DNA of 47,913 nt, from contig RFGU01000118.1 of the NCBI GenBank assembly GCA_003696955.1, forward strand, positions 1 through 47,913, in the 5' to 3' direction. The translations under genes were made by a program, and so were the position numbers. The stretch comes from Deltaproteobacteria bacterium. GTDB lineage: Bacteria > Myxococcota_A > Polyangia > Nannocystales > Nannocystaceae. A model generated the notes under the pieces. It ran no database searches, was not told the DNA's origin, and saw only the letters and a program-made list of their open reading frames with translations. This document shows, one piece after another, positions 32,788 to 39,887 of this stretch; positions within the stretch are counted from its first letter, which is position 1; the number at the start of each line of letters is the position of its first letter.

Positions 32788-33771
32788 ATGAGTCGCGGAA
32801 GAACGCCAGCCACGAAGGATACCTACTCCACCCACGACGTCGCCAAGATCTGCTCGGTCACGCCGACCACCGTCATCCGCTGGATCGAAGACGGGCTCAT
32901 CCCGGCGTTCAAGACCGTAGGTGGCCACCGGCGCGTGCGGCGCGAGGACCTCGAGCGCGTCTGCCGTGAGCGTGGGATTCCCTTCGACAGCCCCGCGGGT
33001 GGAGGCGTCGGTCGCGTGCTCGTCGTGGACGACGAACCGGTGGTGCTCGAACTCGTGCGGGACGTGGTGCGGGACCTCGACCGTCAGTTCGAGGTCGAGG
33101 TGGCCCGGGACGCCTTCGACGCGGGGCGGCTCGTCGCCACGTTTCGGCCCCAGCTCATCTTCCTCGATCTCATGATGCCCGGCGTGGACGGATTCGAGGT
33201 GTGCCGGCGGCTCAAGCAGGATCCCTCCACGCGCAACACCGAGATCCTGGCGATCACCGGCTACTACACCGAGGCCAACACCGAGCGGATCCTCGCGGCC
33301 GGTGCAGCGGCCTGTCTGCGCAAGCCCCTCGACGTGCAGGAGGTGCGGGCCAAGGTGGCCGAGGCCTTCGACCTGCCGGTCTCCACCGGTGCGGCCGGCG
33401 GCGAGTCCCAGGCGGCCTCGGCACCGCGGGTGCTCGTGTTCACCCAGAGCCCGGAGTTTCGCAAGCGGGTTCGGGGGGAACTTGCCGGCGCCGACGGCGT
33501 CGACACCCTGACGGCCCAGACGGCGGAGGACGCGGCCCTGGTGGCCGAGGCGGCGCCCTTGTCCCACGCACTCGTGATGATCGGGGATCCCTCCGACGAG
33601 GGACTCGAGGTGGTGCGCCGGCTCGCATCGGCGGCCCGTCCGCCGCGGATCGTGGCGGTGCACGAGGCGCCCACGGACGAGATTCGGGCGGCCGCGCGGG
33701 AGGCCGGCGCCCGCCTTTGCCTGCCGGCCGACGCCGTGCTCGGCAGTGTGCGCGACCTGCTCGGGGTCTGA
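32788..33771 (+). CDS. Response regulator with N-terminal MerR/excisionase-type HTH and two receiver-like domains
   Basis: A 327-residue protein of unusual order. Residues about 11-60 form a MerR/excisionase-like DNA-binding domain (YSTHDVAKICSVTPTTVIRW, then IEDGLIPAFKTVGGHRRVRR). Residues about 76-190 are a complete receiver: acidic pair D81/D82, phospho-acceptor D127 (FLDLMMPG) and K179 (RKPLD). Residues about 212-327 resemble a second receiver with lost catalytic residues (VLVFTQSPEFRKRVRGELAG, starting where the acidic pair should be). In most response regulators the DNA-binding domain follows the receiver. It lies just downstream of the kinase gene. Targets unknown. Myxococcota have related HTH-receiver proteins. 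Confidence 0.88.
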   Translation: MSRGRTPATKDTYSTHDVAKICSVTPTTVIRWIEDGLIPAFKTVGGHRRVRREDLERVCRERGIPFDSPAGGGVGRVLVVDDEPVVLELVRDVVRDLDRQFEVEVARDAFDAGRLVATFRPQLIFLDLMMPGVDGFEVCRRLKQDPSTRNTEILAITGYYTEANTERILAAGAAACLRKPLDVQEVRAKVAEAFDLPVSTGAAGGESQAASAPRVLVFTQSPEFRKRVRGELAGADGVDTLTAQTAEDAALVAEAAPLSHALVMIGDPSDEGLEVVRRLASAARPPRIVAVHEAPTDEIRAAAREAGARLCLPADAVLGSVRDLLGV

Positions 33772-33827
33772 GGCCGCGCATCCTTGGCGCTTGATCTCAA
33801 ACGGGGAGGGCACTAAACCCCGGCGCC

Positions 33828-34886
33828 ATGACCAAGCGCGTCGTCCACATCGTCGGCACCGGCACCATCGGTGAGCCGCTCATCGGTTTGTTCTCGAGCT
33901 TGCGAGACCACTTCGGCATCGACGAGGTGACCTTCCACAAACGGACGCCGCTCTCCCACGAGCGTGCCAAGGTGGAGAGCCTCATCCGTCGCGGCGGCAA
34001 GTTGGTGGTCGACGAAGATCGCGTGGACGACTTCGAACGGCTCGGCCACAAGGTCAGCTTCACCCACGGCGAGGCCCTCGAGCGCGCGAGCGTGGTCATC
34101 GACTGCACGCCGGTGGGCAACGAGAACAAGCCACGGTACGAGGAAGTGGCCGGCCCCAAGGTGTTCATGGCCCAGGGCAGCGAGTACGGATTCGGCCAGC
34201 CCTACGCCCGGGGCATCAACGACGAGGCTCTCGATCTCACCCAGCGCTTCGTCCAGATCGTAAGCTGCAACACCCACAACATCAGCGTCATCATCAAGAC
34301 GCTGGCGGCGGACGGCGACGGCAAGCTTCGCCTCGCTCGCGGCCGTTTCGTGTGCATGCGCCGAGCCACCGACATCTCCCAGGCCAAGGGGTTCATCCCG
34401 GCGCCCGAGGTCGGCAAGCACAAGGACGCGCGCTTCGGGACCCACCATGCCCGCGACGCGTGGGGCCTGTTCAAGACCCTGGGATACGATCTCGACCTCT
34501 TCTCCAGCGCGATCAAGTTGAACACCCAGTACATGCACACGCTGCACTTCAGCCTCGACCTCGAACGGCCGATCACGCGCGAAGAGGCCGTGGCGCGGCT
34601 GCGGGACAATCCCCGTGTGGCCCTGACGGAAAAACTCTCGGCGGCGTTGGTGTTCAGCTTCGGGCGCGACCACGGCTACTACGGTCGCATCCTGAACGAG
34701 ACGGTCGTGCCGGTGTCCACCCTGCACGTGAGCGAGGACGGCAAGTCACTTTCCGGATTCTGCTTCACCCCCCAGGACGGCAACTCCCTGCTCAGCTCCA
34801 TGGCTTGCGCCCTTTGGTACCTCTACGGGGAGGATCCGGCGCCGCGCCTCGAAGGTGTGCGGCCCTGGATGTTCGACGAGATCTAG
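33828..34886 (+). CDS. Archaeal-type (type II) glyceraldehyde-3-phosphate dehydrogenase-like protein
   Basis: A 352-residue NAD(P)-dependent aldehyde dehydrogenase-like protein. The N-terminal Rossmann motif is VVHIVGTGTIGEPLIGLFSS, followed by ASVVIDCTPVGNENKPRYEE. The likely catalytic cysteine is C147 in VSCNTHNISV, close to the Cys140 of archaeal GAPDH, where the motif is usually SCNTTG. Length and motif order agree with the type II GAPDH family, which is mostly archaeal but occurs in scattered bacteria. The change of TTG to THN might mean a different substrate. An alternative is another member of the semialdehyde/GAPDH group. It begins 56 bases after the response regulator gene. Confidence 0.65.
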   Translation: MTKRVVHIVGTGTIGEPLIGLFSSLRDHFGIDEVTFHKRTPLSHERAKVESLIRRGGKLVVDEDRVDDFERLGHKVSFTHGEALERASVVIDCTPVGNENKPRYEEVAGPKVFMAQGSEYGFGQPYARGINDEALDLTQRFVQIVSCNTHNISVIIKTLAADGDGKLRLARGRFVCMRRATDISQAKGFIPAPEVGKHKDARFGTHHARDAWGLFKTLGYDLDLFSSAIKLNTQYMHTLHFSLDLERPITREEAVARLRDNPRVALTEKLSAALVFSFGRDHGYYGRILNETVVPVSTLHVSEDGKSLSGFCFTPQDGNSLLSSMACALWYLYGEDPAPRLEGVRPWMFDEI

Positions 34887-34934
34887 GGGGGGCGGGGGCC
34901 TCGGCGACTTCCCGTGCGACGTCCGGGGCGTCCG

Positions 34935-36176
34935 TCAGGGGGCGTCGGCCGAAGGACCTCGCAACAGGTCGAACACGTAGTCCCGGTCGTAGGCCCGAAC
35001 GAACAGACGGGCCCGCTCCGGGGCCTGGGCACCGTCCCCGACGGGCCGGACGAAGATGTACTCCGGCGCGGACCGGATGCGGCGCTCGGCCATGACCTCC
35101 CCATCGAGCTTGCGAAGGACGAAGAGCCGATCCGGCTCGCCCGTGAAGCCGTATCCCGTCACCAGATACGGGCCGAAGATGGCAAAGTTCCGGGCGTTGG
35201 CCACCCTCGGTGCACTGCGCCACAGGATCTGCCCGGTTTGCGGAGCGACGGCGGTCACGTACCCGGTCTGTCCCCCGCTCTCCGCCGCGTACGTCCAATG
35301 GCCGTGGGCGACGTAGACGGCATGTCCGTCGTAGTGGGCCCAGATGAGGTCCTGCTGGGCCAACGTGGAGTCGCCCACCCGCGTGGCCGGGGACAGTCGG
35401 AAGGCGGTGAAGTCGAGGGCCGCCACGGTGCTCCCGTCGCGGCCATGGACGACGAGTACCTGGGGATAGAGGGGACGGTCCGCCTCGGGATCGAGGACCG
35501 GTGGAAGGTGTCCGGGGCGTTCGTACAGGGCGAGGACGTAGGCGCCGTCGTGGAGGGCCCAAGCCAGGGGGAGCCCGAATCGCTCGGCCGCGACGAAGGA
35601 GGGGATCTCCTCGGCCGACGTCGGGACGTGGGGTGCCTCGAGCCCCCGTCCGTCCTGGGAAACCAAGACCTTGGGCCAATCGAACCCGTGGCGTTCGAAC
35701 CACGCCCGCACGTCGGTGATGCGGTTGCGCCGCTCCTCGATCTTGGAAAGCCGCGGCCGTCCCACCAAGGGAAGCCCGGGCACGGGCTCGACGATCCGTC
35801 GGCTCCACGGCGGATCGGCCACGACCCGCAGGGGCTCTGCCGCGGCCCGCTTCTCGGGTGGCGAGGACGGTGACGCCGTCTTCGTATGCGGCTCGTCGTG
35901 CGCCCCAGGGACGGCGATGCCCCGTTCGAGGGCCGCAAGCAACGGGTCGTCCGGCCAGGTCGCGCGGGCCCGGCGGACCGCGGTGAGGGCCTCGTCGCGT
36001 CGGCCCTCGGCCAGAAGATCGCGAATCTCGCCGAGCACGCGAGCCCGTGCCGACGGCATCTGGGCGGCGGAAGCCCCTGTGCCGGGCTCTGCCGCTGGGC
36101 GATGGGCGCACGCGAACGTCCCCGACGCGACCGCAAGGGCGACGAAGACGGCGCGAAGACGGCGGGCGGCGGGCAC
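34935..36176 (-). CDS. Lipoprotein with a PQQ-like beta-propeller
   Basis: The product (413 residues from the GTG at 36176) has a signal peptide with lipobox GTFAC (Cys23), a short TPR-like helical segment (residues about 40-75: IRDLLAEGRRDEALTAVRRA), a Ser/Pro-rich linker, then a beta-propeller-like part: LVVHGRDGSTVAALDF, VYVAHGHWTYAAESGGQTGY, VTAVAPQTGQILWRSAPRVA, RLFVLRKLDGEVMAERRI. No catalytic motif is seen. It stands convergent to the GAPDH-like gene and divergent from the UbiD gene, alone in its unit. Confidence 0.75.
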   Translation of the reverse strand: MPAARRLRAVFVALAVASGTFACAHRPAAEPGTGASAAQMPSARARVLGEIRDLLAEGRRDEALTAVRRARATWPDDPLLAALERGIAVPGAHDEPHTKTASPSSPPEKRAAAEPLRVVADPPWSRRIVEPVPGLPLVGRPRLSKIEERRNRITDVRAWFERHGFDWPKVLVSQDGRGLEAPHVPTSAEEIPSFVAAERFGLPLAWALHDGAYVLALYERPGHLPPVLDPEADRPLYPQVLVVHGRDGSTVAALDFTAFRLSPATRVGDSTLAQQDLIWAHYDGHAVYVAHGHWTYAAESGGQTGYVTAVAPQTGQILWRSAPRVANARNFAIFGPYLVTGYGFTGEPDRLFVLRKLDGEVMAERRIRSAPEYIFVRPVGDGAQAPERARLFVRAYDRDYVFDLLRGPSADAP

Positions 36177-36281
36177 GGCACGGGAGAGGATAGGACCGGG
36201 GCGGTGGGACGCAACCGCTGCTGGACGCGGGGGAGGGCGGCGCTTGTGGCCCGCCCTGCGCTCGGCGATGCTCGCAGCTCC

Positions 36282-38123
36282 GTGGCCTACCGAAGCCTGC
36301 GCCAAGCCCTCGACGACCTCGAACGCACCGGGCGGTTGCGGCGGATCGACGTGCCGCTGTCGCCCGACCTCGAGATTCCGCTGGTGCACCGGCGAGTCTT
36401 CGAGGCCGGCGGGCCGGCACTTCTCTTCGAACGGGTCGAGGGGAGCGACATGCCGGTGTGCTCCAACCTCTTCGGCACCCTCGAGCGAGCGCGGTACCTG
36501 TTGCGGCACGGTCTCGAACGCATGCAGCGGGCCGTCACGATGCGGGCCGATCCCGCGCAGGTCCTGCGCACGCCCTGGCGGTTCGCGGATGCCGCGGTGT
36601 GGGGACGTACCGCGTTACCCATGGAGGTGGCGGGCGGCCCCGTCCTCGCGGAGACGACGAGCGTCGCTGCGCTGCCCCGGATCCGCTGCTGGCCCGAGGA
36701 CGGCGGGCCGTTCGTCACGCTTCCACAGGTGTACTCCGAGGATCCGGAGGCGCCGGGGCCGCTCCACGCCAACGTGGGGATGTATCGGATCCAGCTCGCC
36801 GGCAACGCGTACGGGCCGGGCGAGGCGGGGCTGCACTACCAGATCCATCGCGGCATCGGCGTGCACCACGCCAAAGCCCTCGCGCGCGGCGAGGATCTTC
36901 GGGTCAGCGTCTTCGTCGGCGGGCCGCCTGCCCATACGCTCGCGGCGGTTCTGCCGCTGCCCGAGGGGCTCTCCGAACTCGTGATGGCCGGGATGCTCGC
37001 GGGGCGCAGGTTTCGATACACCCGGCGCAACGGATTCCTCGTCTCCACCGAGGCCGACGTGTGCATGGTGGGCCGTGTACGCCCGGGCAGGCTCGCGCCC
37101 GAAGGGCCGTTCGGCGATCACCTGGGCTACTACAGCCTTCGGCACCCGTTTCCGGTTCTCGAGGTGGAGACCGTCTACCGCAGGCGTGACGCCGTCTGGC
37201 CCTTCACGGTGGTCGGGCGCCCGCCCCAGGAGGACACGATCTTCGGCAAGCTCATCCACGAGATCACGGGGCCCATGGTACCTGCCTCGCTACCGGGGGT
37301 ACGGGCCCTGCACGCGGTGGACGAGGCGGGGGTGCATCCCTTGTTGCTGGCGGTCGGCAGCGAGCGCTACGTGCCCTACGGCGAGCCGAAGCCCCGGGAG
37401 TTGCTCACCCAGGCCCACGCGATCCTCGGATTCGGCCAGGCGTCCTTGGCCAAGGTGCTCGTCATCGCCGCAGCCGGGGACGCACCACCGCCGGTGGACG
37501 AGGTGCCGGCGTTCCTCGGACACGTGCTCGAACGGTTCGATCCGCGTCGCGATCTCCACTTCCACACGCGAACCACCATGGACACCCTCGACTACTCGGG
37601 CACCGCCCTCAACGAGGGATCGAAGCTCGTGTGGGTGGCCTGCGGTCCGACCCGGCGCACCCTCGGCCGCGCCCGGCCGGTGCTGCCGGACCCGCCCCCT
37701 GGGTGGGGACCGTGGGAGGTGGCGGCGCCAGGCATCCTGGTGGTCTCGGGACCGCCGTTCGCAGACCCGCGCGCCTCCGCCCGCGACCGCGCCGAGGTGG
37801 TCGCTTGGCTTGCCCAGGGCGACCTGATGACGCGGGACGCGGGGGCGTTTCCCCTCGTCGTGCTCGTGGACGATGCCGAGTTCGCGGCCCGGACGTTCGC
37901 CAATTTCCTGTGGGTCACCTTCACCCGATGCGACCCTGCTCGGGACGTCGACGGCGTGGGCGGGCGCATCGCCGACGACCGGCACTGGGAGTGCGACGGT
38001 CCCGTCGTCTTCGACGCGCGACGCAAGCCCCATCACGCGCCGCCGCTCGAAGACGATCCCGAGGTCGTACGCCGCGTCGAAGCCCTCGCGGCCCGGGGCG
38101 GGCCGCTGGCCGGGTTGTTCTGA
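36282..38123 (+). CDS. UbiD-family (prenylated-FMN) decarboxylase
   Basis: The product (613 residues) is a UbiD-family decarboxylase. The GTG at 36282 gives VAYRSLRQALDDLERTGRLR, which aligns with the classic UbiD N-terminus; another GTG at 36246 is less likely. Prenyl-FMN catalytic residues are present: R169 (GMYRIQL), E274 and D279 (PEGPFGDHLGYY), matching the R-E-E/D arrangement. HYQIHRGIGVHHAKALARG and VVGRPPQEDTIFGKLIHEIT are also family blocks. It is longer than E. coli UbiD (about 500) and closer in length to MqnL-type or aromatic-acid decarboxylases. No ubiX gene for the cofactor prenyltransferase is in the window. Function in quinone synthesis is plausible, not proven. Confidence 0.85.
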   Translation: MAYRSLRQALDDLERTGRLRRIDVPLSPDLEIPLVHRRVFEAGGPALLFERVEGSDMPVCSNLFGTLERARYLLRHGLERMQRAVTMRADPAQVLRTPWRFADAAVWGRTALPMEVAGGPVLAETTSVAALPRIRCWPEDGGPFVTLPQVYSEDPEAPGPLHANVGMYRIQLAGNAYGPGEAGLHYQIHRGIGVHHAKALARGEDLRVSVFVGGPPAHTLAAVLPLPEGLSELVMAGMLAGRRFRYTRRNGFLVSTEADVCMVGRVRPGRLAPEGPFGDHLGYYSLRHPFPVLEVETVYRRRDAVWPFTVVGRPPQEDTIFGKLIHEITGPMVPASLPGVRALHAVDEAGVHPLLLAVGSERYVPYGEPKPRELLTQAHAILGFGQASLAKVLVIAAAGDAPPPVDEVPAFLGHVLERFDPRRDLHFHTRTTMDTLDYSGTALNEGSKLVWVACGPTRRTLGRARPVLPDPPPGWGPWEVAAPGILVVSGPPFADPRASARDRAEVVAWLAQGDLMTRDAGAFPLVVLVDDAEFAARTFANFLWVTFTRCDPARDVDGVGGRIADDRHWECDGPVVFDARRKPHHAPPLEDDPEVVRRVEALAARGGPLAGLF

Positions 38124-38344
38124 ACGGGTTGGTGCGGGGCGCGTGCCCGGGGGTGCCGTCCGCACGGCGCGAGCTCGACCGGTGCAGCCCATCGAAGCCG
38201 ACGCCGAGGTCTCGGCCCGTGTCGAAGCCTCGGTCATGGGGCGCAGGGCGCTGGCCGTCGCGTTGCCGTTGCGAGCGGTGCCGCGCGCGCCGTCCTACGA
38301 TGACACCCCTTGACGCCGGAGCCACGTCGCGGTCGAATCGAGGC

Positions 38345-39841
38345 ATGGATGGCCTTGCCTTCTTTCGGATGCACGATGGCTGGCTTCGCGTCGGCGCGTT
38401 GGCGATGGTCCTTGTGACCGGTTGCGGCGACGACGAGGGCGCCTGCGACACCGAGGGAGACGGATGCGGCGACACGTCGGGTGGATCCTCGACGGGGCCG
38501 GACACCTCGGGTACGGCCTCCACGGGCGTCGGGGGGACGGGCCCGTCCGAGACCTACTACAGCCTCCGGGTCGGTCCCGCAGACGGCGGCGAGGAGATCG
38601 AGAGCCTCGTGGCGTTACCGGGGGGCGGAGCGGTGGCCGCCGGCTTCGCCGACGGCTTCGGCGACCCCGAAGGCGACGGCTGGATCGTCGAGTTCGACCC
38701 CTCGGGCAGCGTGACGTACCAGGCAGCCATCGGTGCCTCCGGCCCGGACATGATCACCGACCTGCGTCCGCTCGACGGCGGCGGTTTCGTCGGGACCGGT
38801 TGGACCCAGGCCGGTGGCGGCGGCGGCTACGACCTATGGGTGTTTCGCCTGGACGCCGATCACGGTGTGACGTGGTCGTATACCTACGGCGGCCCCGGCA
38901 ACGAGCAGGGGTGGAGCATCGTGCCCCTCGCGGGCGGCGACTTCGTCGTCTCGGGGGGGACGACCTCGTTCGGGGCGGGTATGGCGGACTATTGGGTGCT
39001 CCGGTTGGACGCCGACGGCATGCCGGTGTGGCAGCAGACCATCGGGGGGAGCGACGACGACTGCGGAGGCGGCGACTTCGAAGAGTATGTGTTGCGGGCC
39101 AACCGCCTCGCCTCCGGCACCATCGTCCTGACCTGTGACAGCGCCTCGTTCGGTGCGGGCGACACCGACGTGTGGGCGGTGGCCATCGACGGCGACGGCC
39201 AGGTGACGTGGCAGAACGCCTACGGCGGACCGTTCGCCGATTTCTCGTGGGATGCGGACGCCTCGCCGGACGGCACGTTGGTGCTCTCGGCGGTGACCGA
39301 GAGCTTCAGCCCGGACGACTCCGGGGACGCGTGGGTGCTGCGCATCGCCCCGGACGGCTCCGTCCTGTCCGAGAACCTCTTCGGCATCGCAGGCGTGTAC
39401 GACGAAACGCTCACGGTGGCGGCCACGCCGGACGGCGGGTTCTTCCTCGGCAACGCGGCCTATCCCGACGGGGACTGGCGCTACCTGCTCCTGCGTGCGG
39501 ATGCCGACGGCGGCGTGACGTGGTTTCGGGATCACGAGCAGGGGTGGAGCTGGCCCAACGCCCTGCTGCCCCTCGACGACGGCAGCCTCCTTGCGGCTGG
39601 GGTGTATTGGGGCGGCGATCCGTCGCCGGACGAGATGGACCTTTGGATGCTGCACGTGGATGCCGCAGGCGACCTTTCGTCGTGCGACCGCGTCTCCGAC
39701 GTCCAGGGCGTCACGCAGGCGACGACCGCCACCGTGACGCCGACCAACGCCATGCCCATGCCCACCAGCGCGACCCCCGAGGCCTATCCCGTGACGGTGA
39801 CCGAGACCGACGCCCCCGCGGCGGCGGCGTGCGGCCCGTAG
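38345..39841 (+). CDS. Lipoprotein with a repetitive beta-propeller (WD/NHL-like repeats)
   Basis: A 498-residue product with lipobox VTGC (Cys27 from this start; the ATG at 38369 is an alternative, but GAGG precedes 38345). A short Asp/Thr/Ser/Gly-rich tether follows. The body shows at least seven repeats of the kind GGDFVVSGGTTSFGAGMADY-WVLRLDADG and GGGFVGTGWTQAGGGGGYDL-WVFRLDADH, a common Myxococcota surface-propeller pattern. A Thr/Pro-rich C-terminus (TATVTPTNAMPMPTSAT) ends in Cys-Gly-Pro. It has no enzymatic motif. The gap before it (38124-38344) contains no gene. It converges with the FG-GAP lipoprotein gene, 46 bases away. Confidence 0.8.
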   Translation: MDGLAFFRMHDGWLRVGALAMVLVTGCGDDEGACDTEGDGCGDTSGGSSTGPDTSGTASTGVGGTGPSETYYSLRVGPADGGEEIESLVALPGGGAVAAGFADGFGDPEGDGWIVEFDPSGSVTYQAAIGASGPDMITDLRPLDGGGFVGTGWTQAGGGGGYDLWVFRLDADHGVTWSYTYGGPGNEQGWSIVPLAGGDFVVSGGTTSFGAGMADYWVLRLDADGMPVWQQTIGGSDDDCGGGDFEEYVLRANRLASGTIVLTCDSASFGAGDTDVWAVAIDGDGQVTWQNAYGGPFADFSWDADASPDGTLVLSAVTESFSPDDSGDAWVLRIAPDGSVLSENLFGIAGVYDETLTVAATPDGGFFLGNAAYPDGDWRYLLLRADADGGVTWFRDHEQGWSWPNALLPLDDGSLLAAGVYWGGDPSPDEMDLWMLHVDAAGDLSSCDRVSDVQGVTQATTATVTPTNAMPMPTSATPEAYPVTVTETDAPAAAACGP

Positions 39842-39887
39842 ATGGCCCCGGGCGGCGCCGCCGTACGGTAGGCGACGGGCGAGGGCG

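Noticed and set aside
30304-33813. A 1169-codon open frame on the minus strand opposite the kinase and regulator genes
   Set aside because: Antisense shadow of real genes with domain-level support on the plus strand; composition is dominated by Arg, His and Gly.
38124-38344. A small gene between the UbiD and propeller genes
   Set aside because: The open frame there has no ribosome binding site, no conserved motif and biased composition; I see only intergenic sequence.
39842-39887. GGCGGCGCCGCC palindrome between convergent lipoprotein genes as a bidirectional terminator
   Set aside because: No T-run on either strand and the stem would have almost no loop, so it is likely chance.
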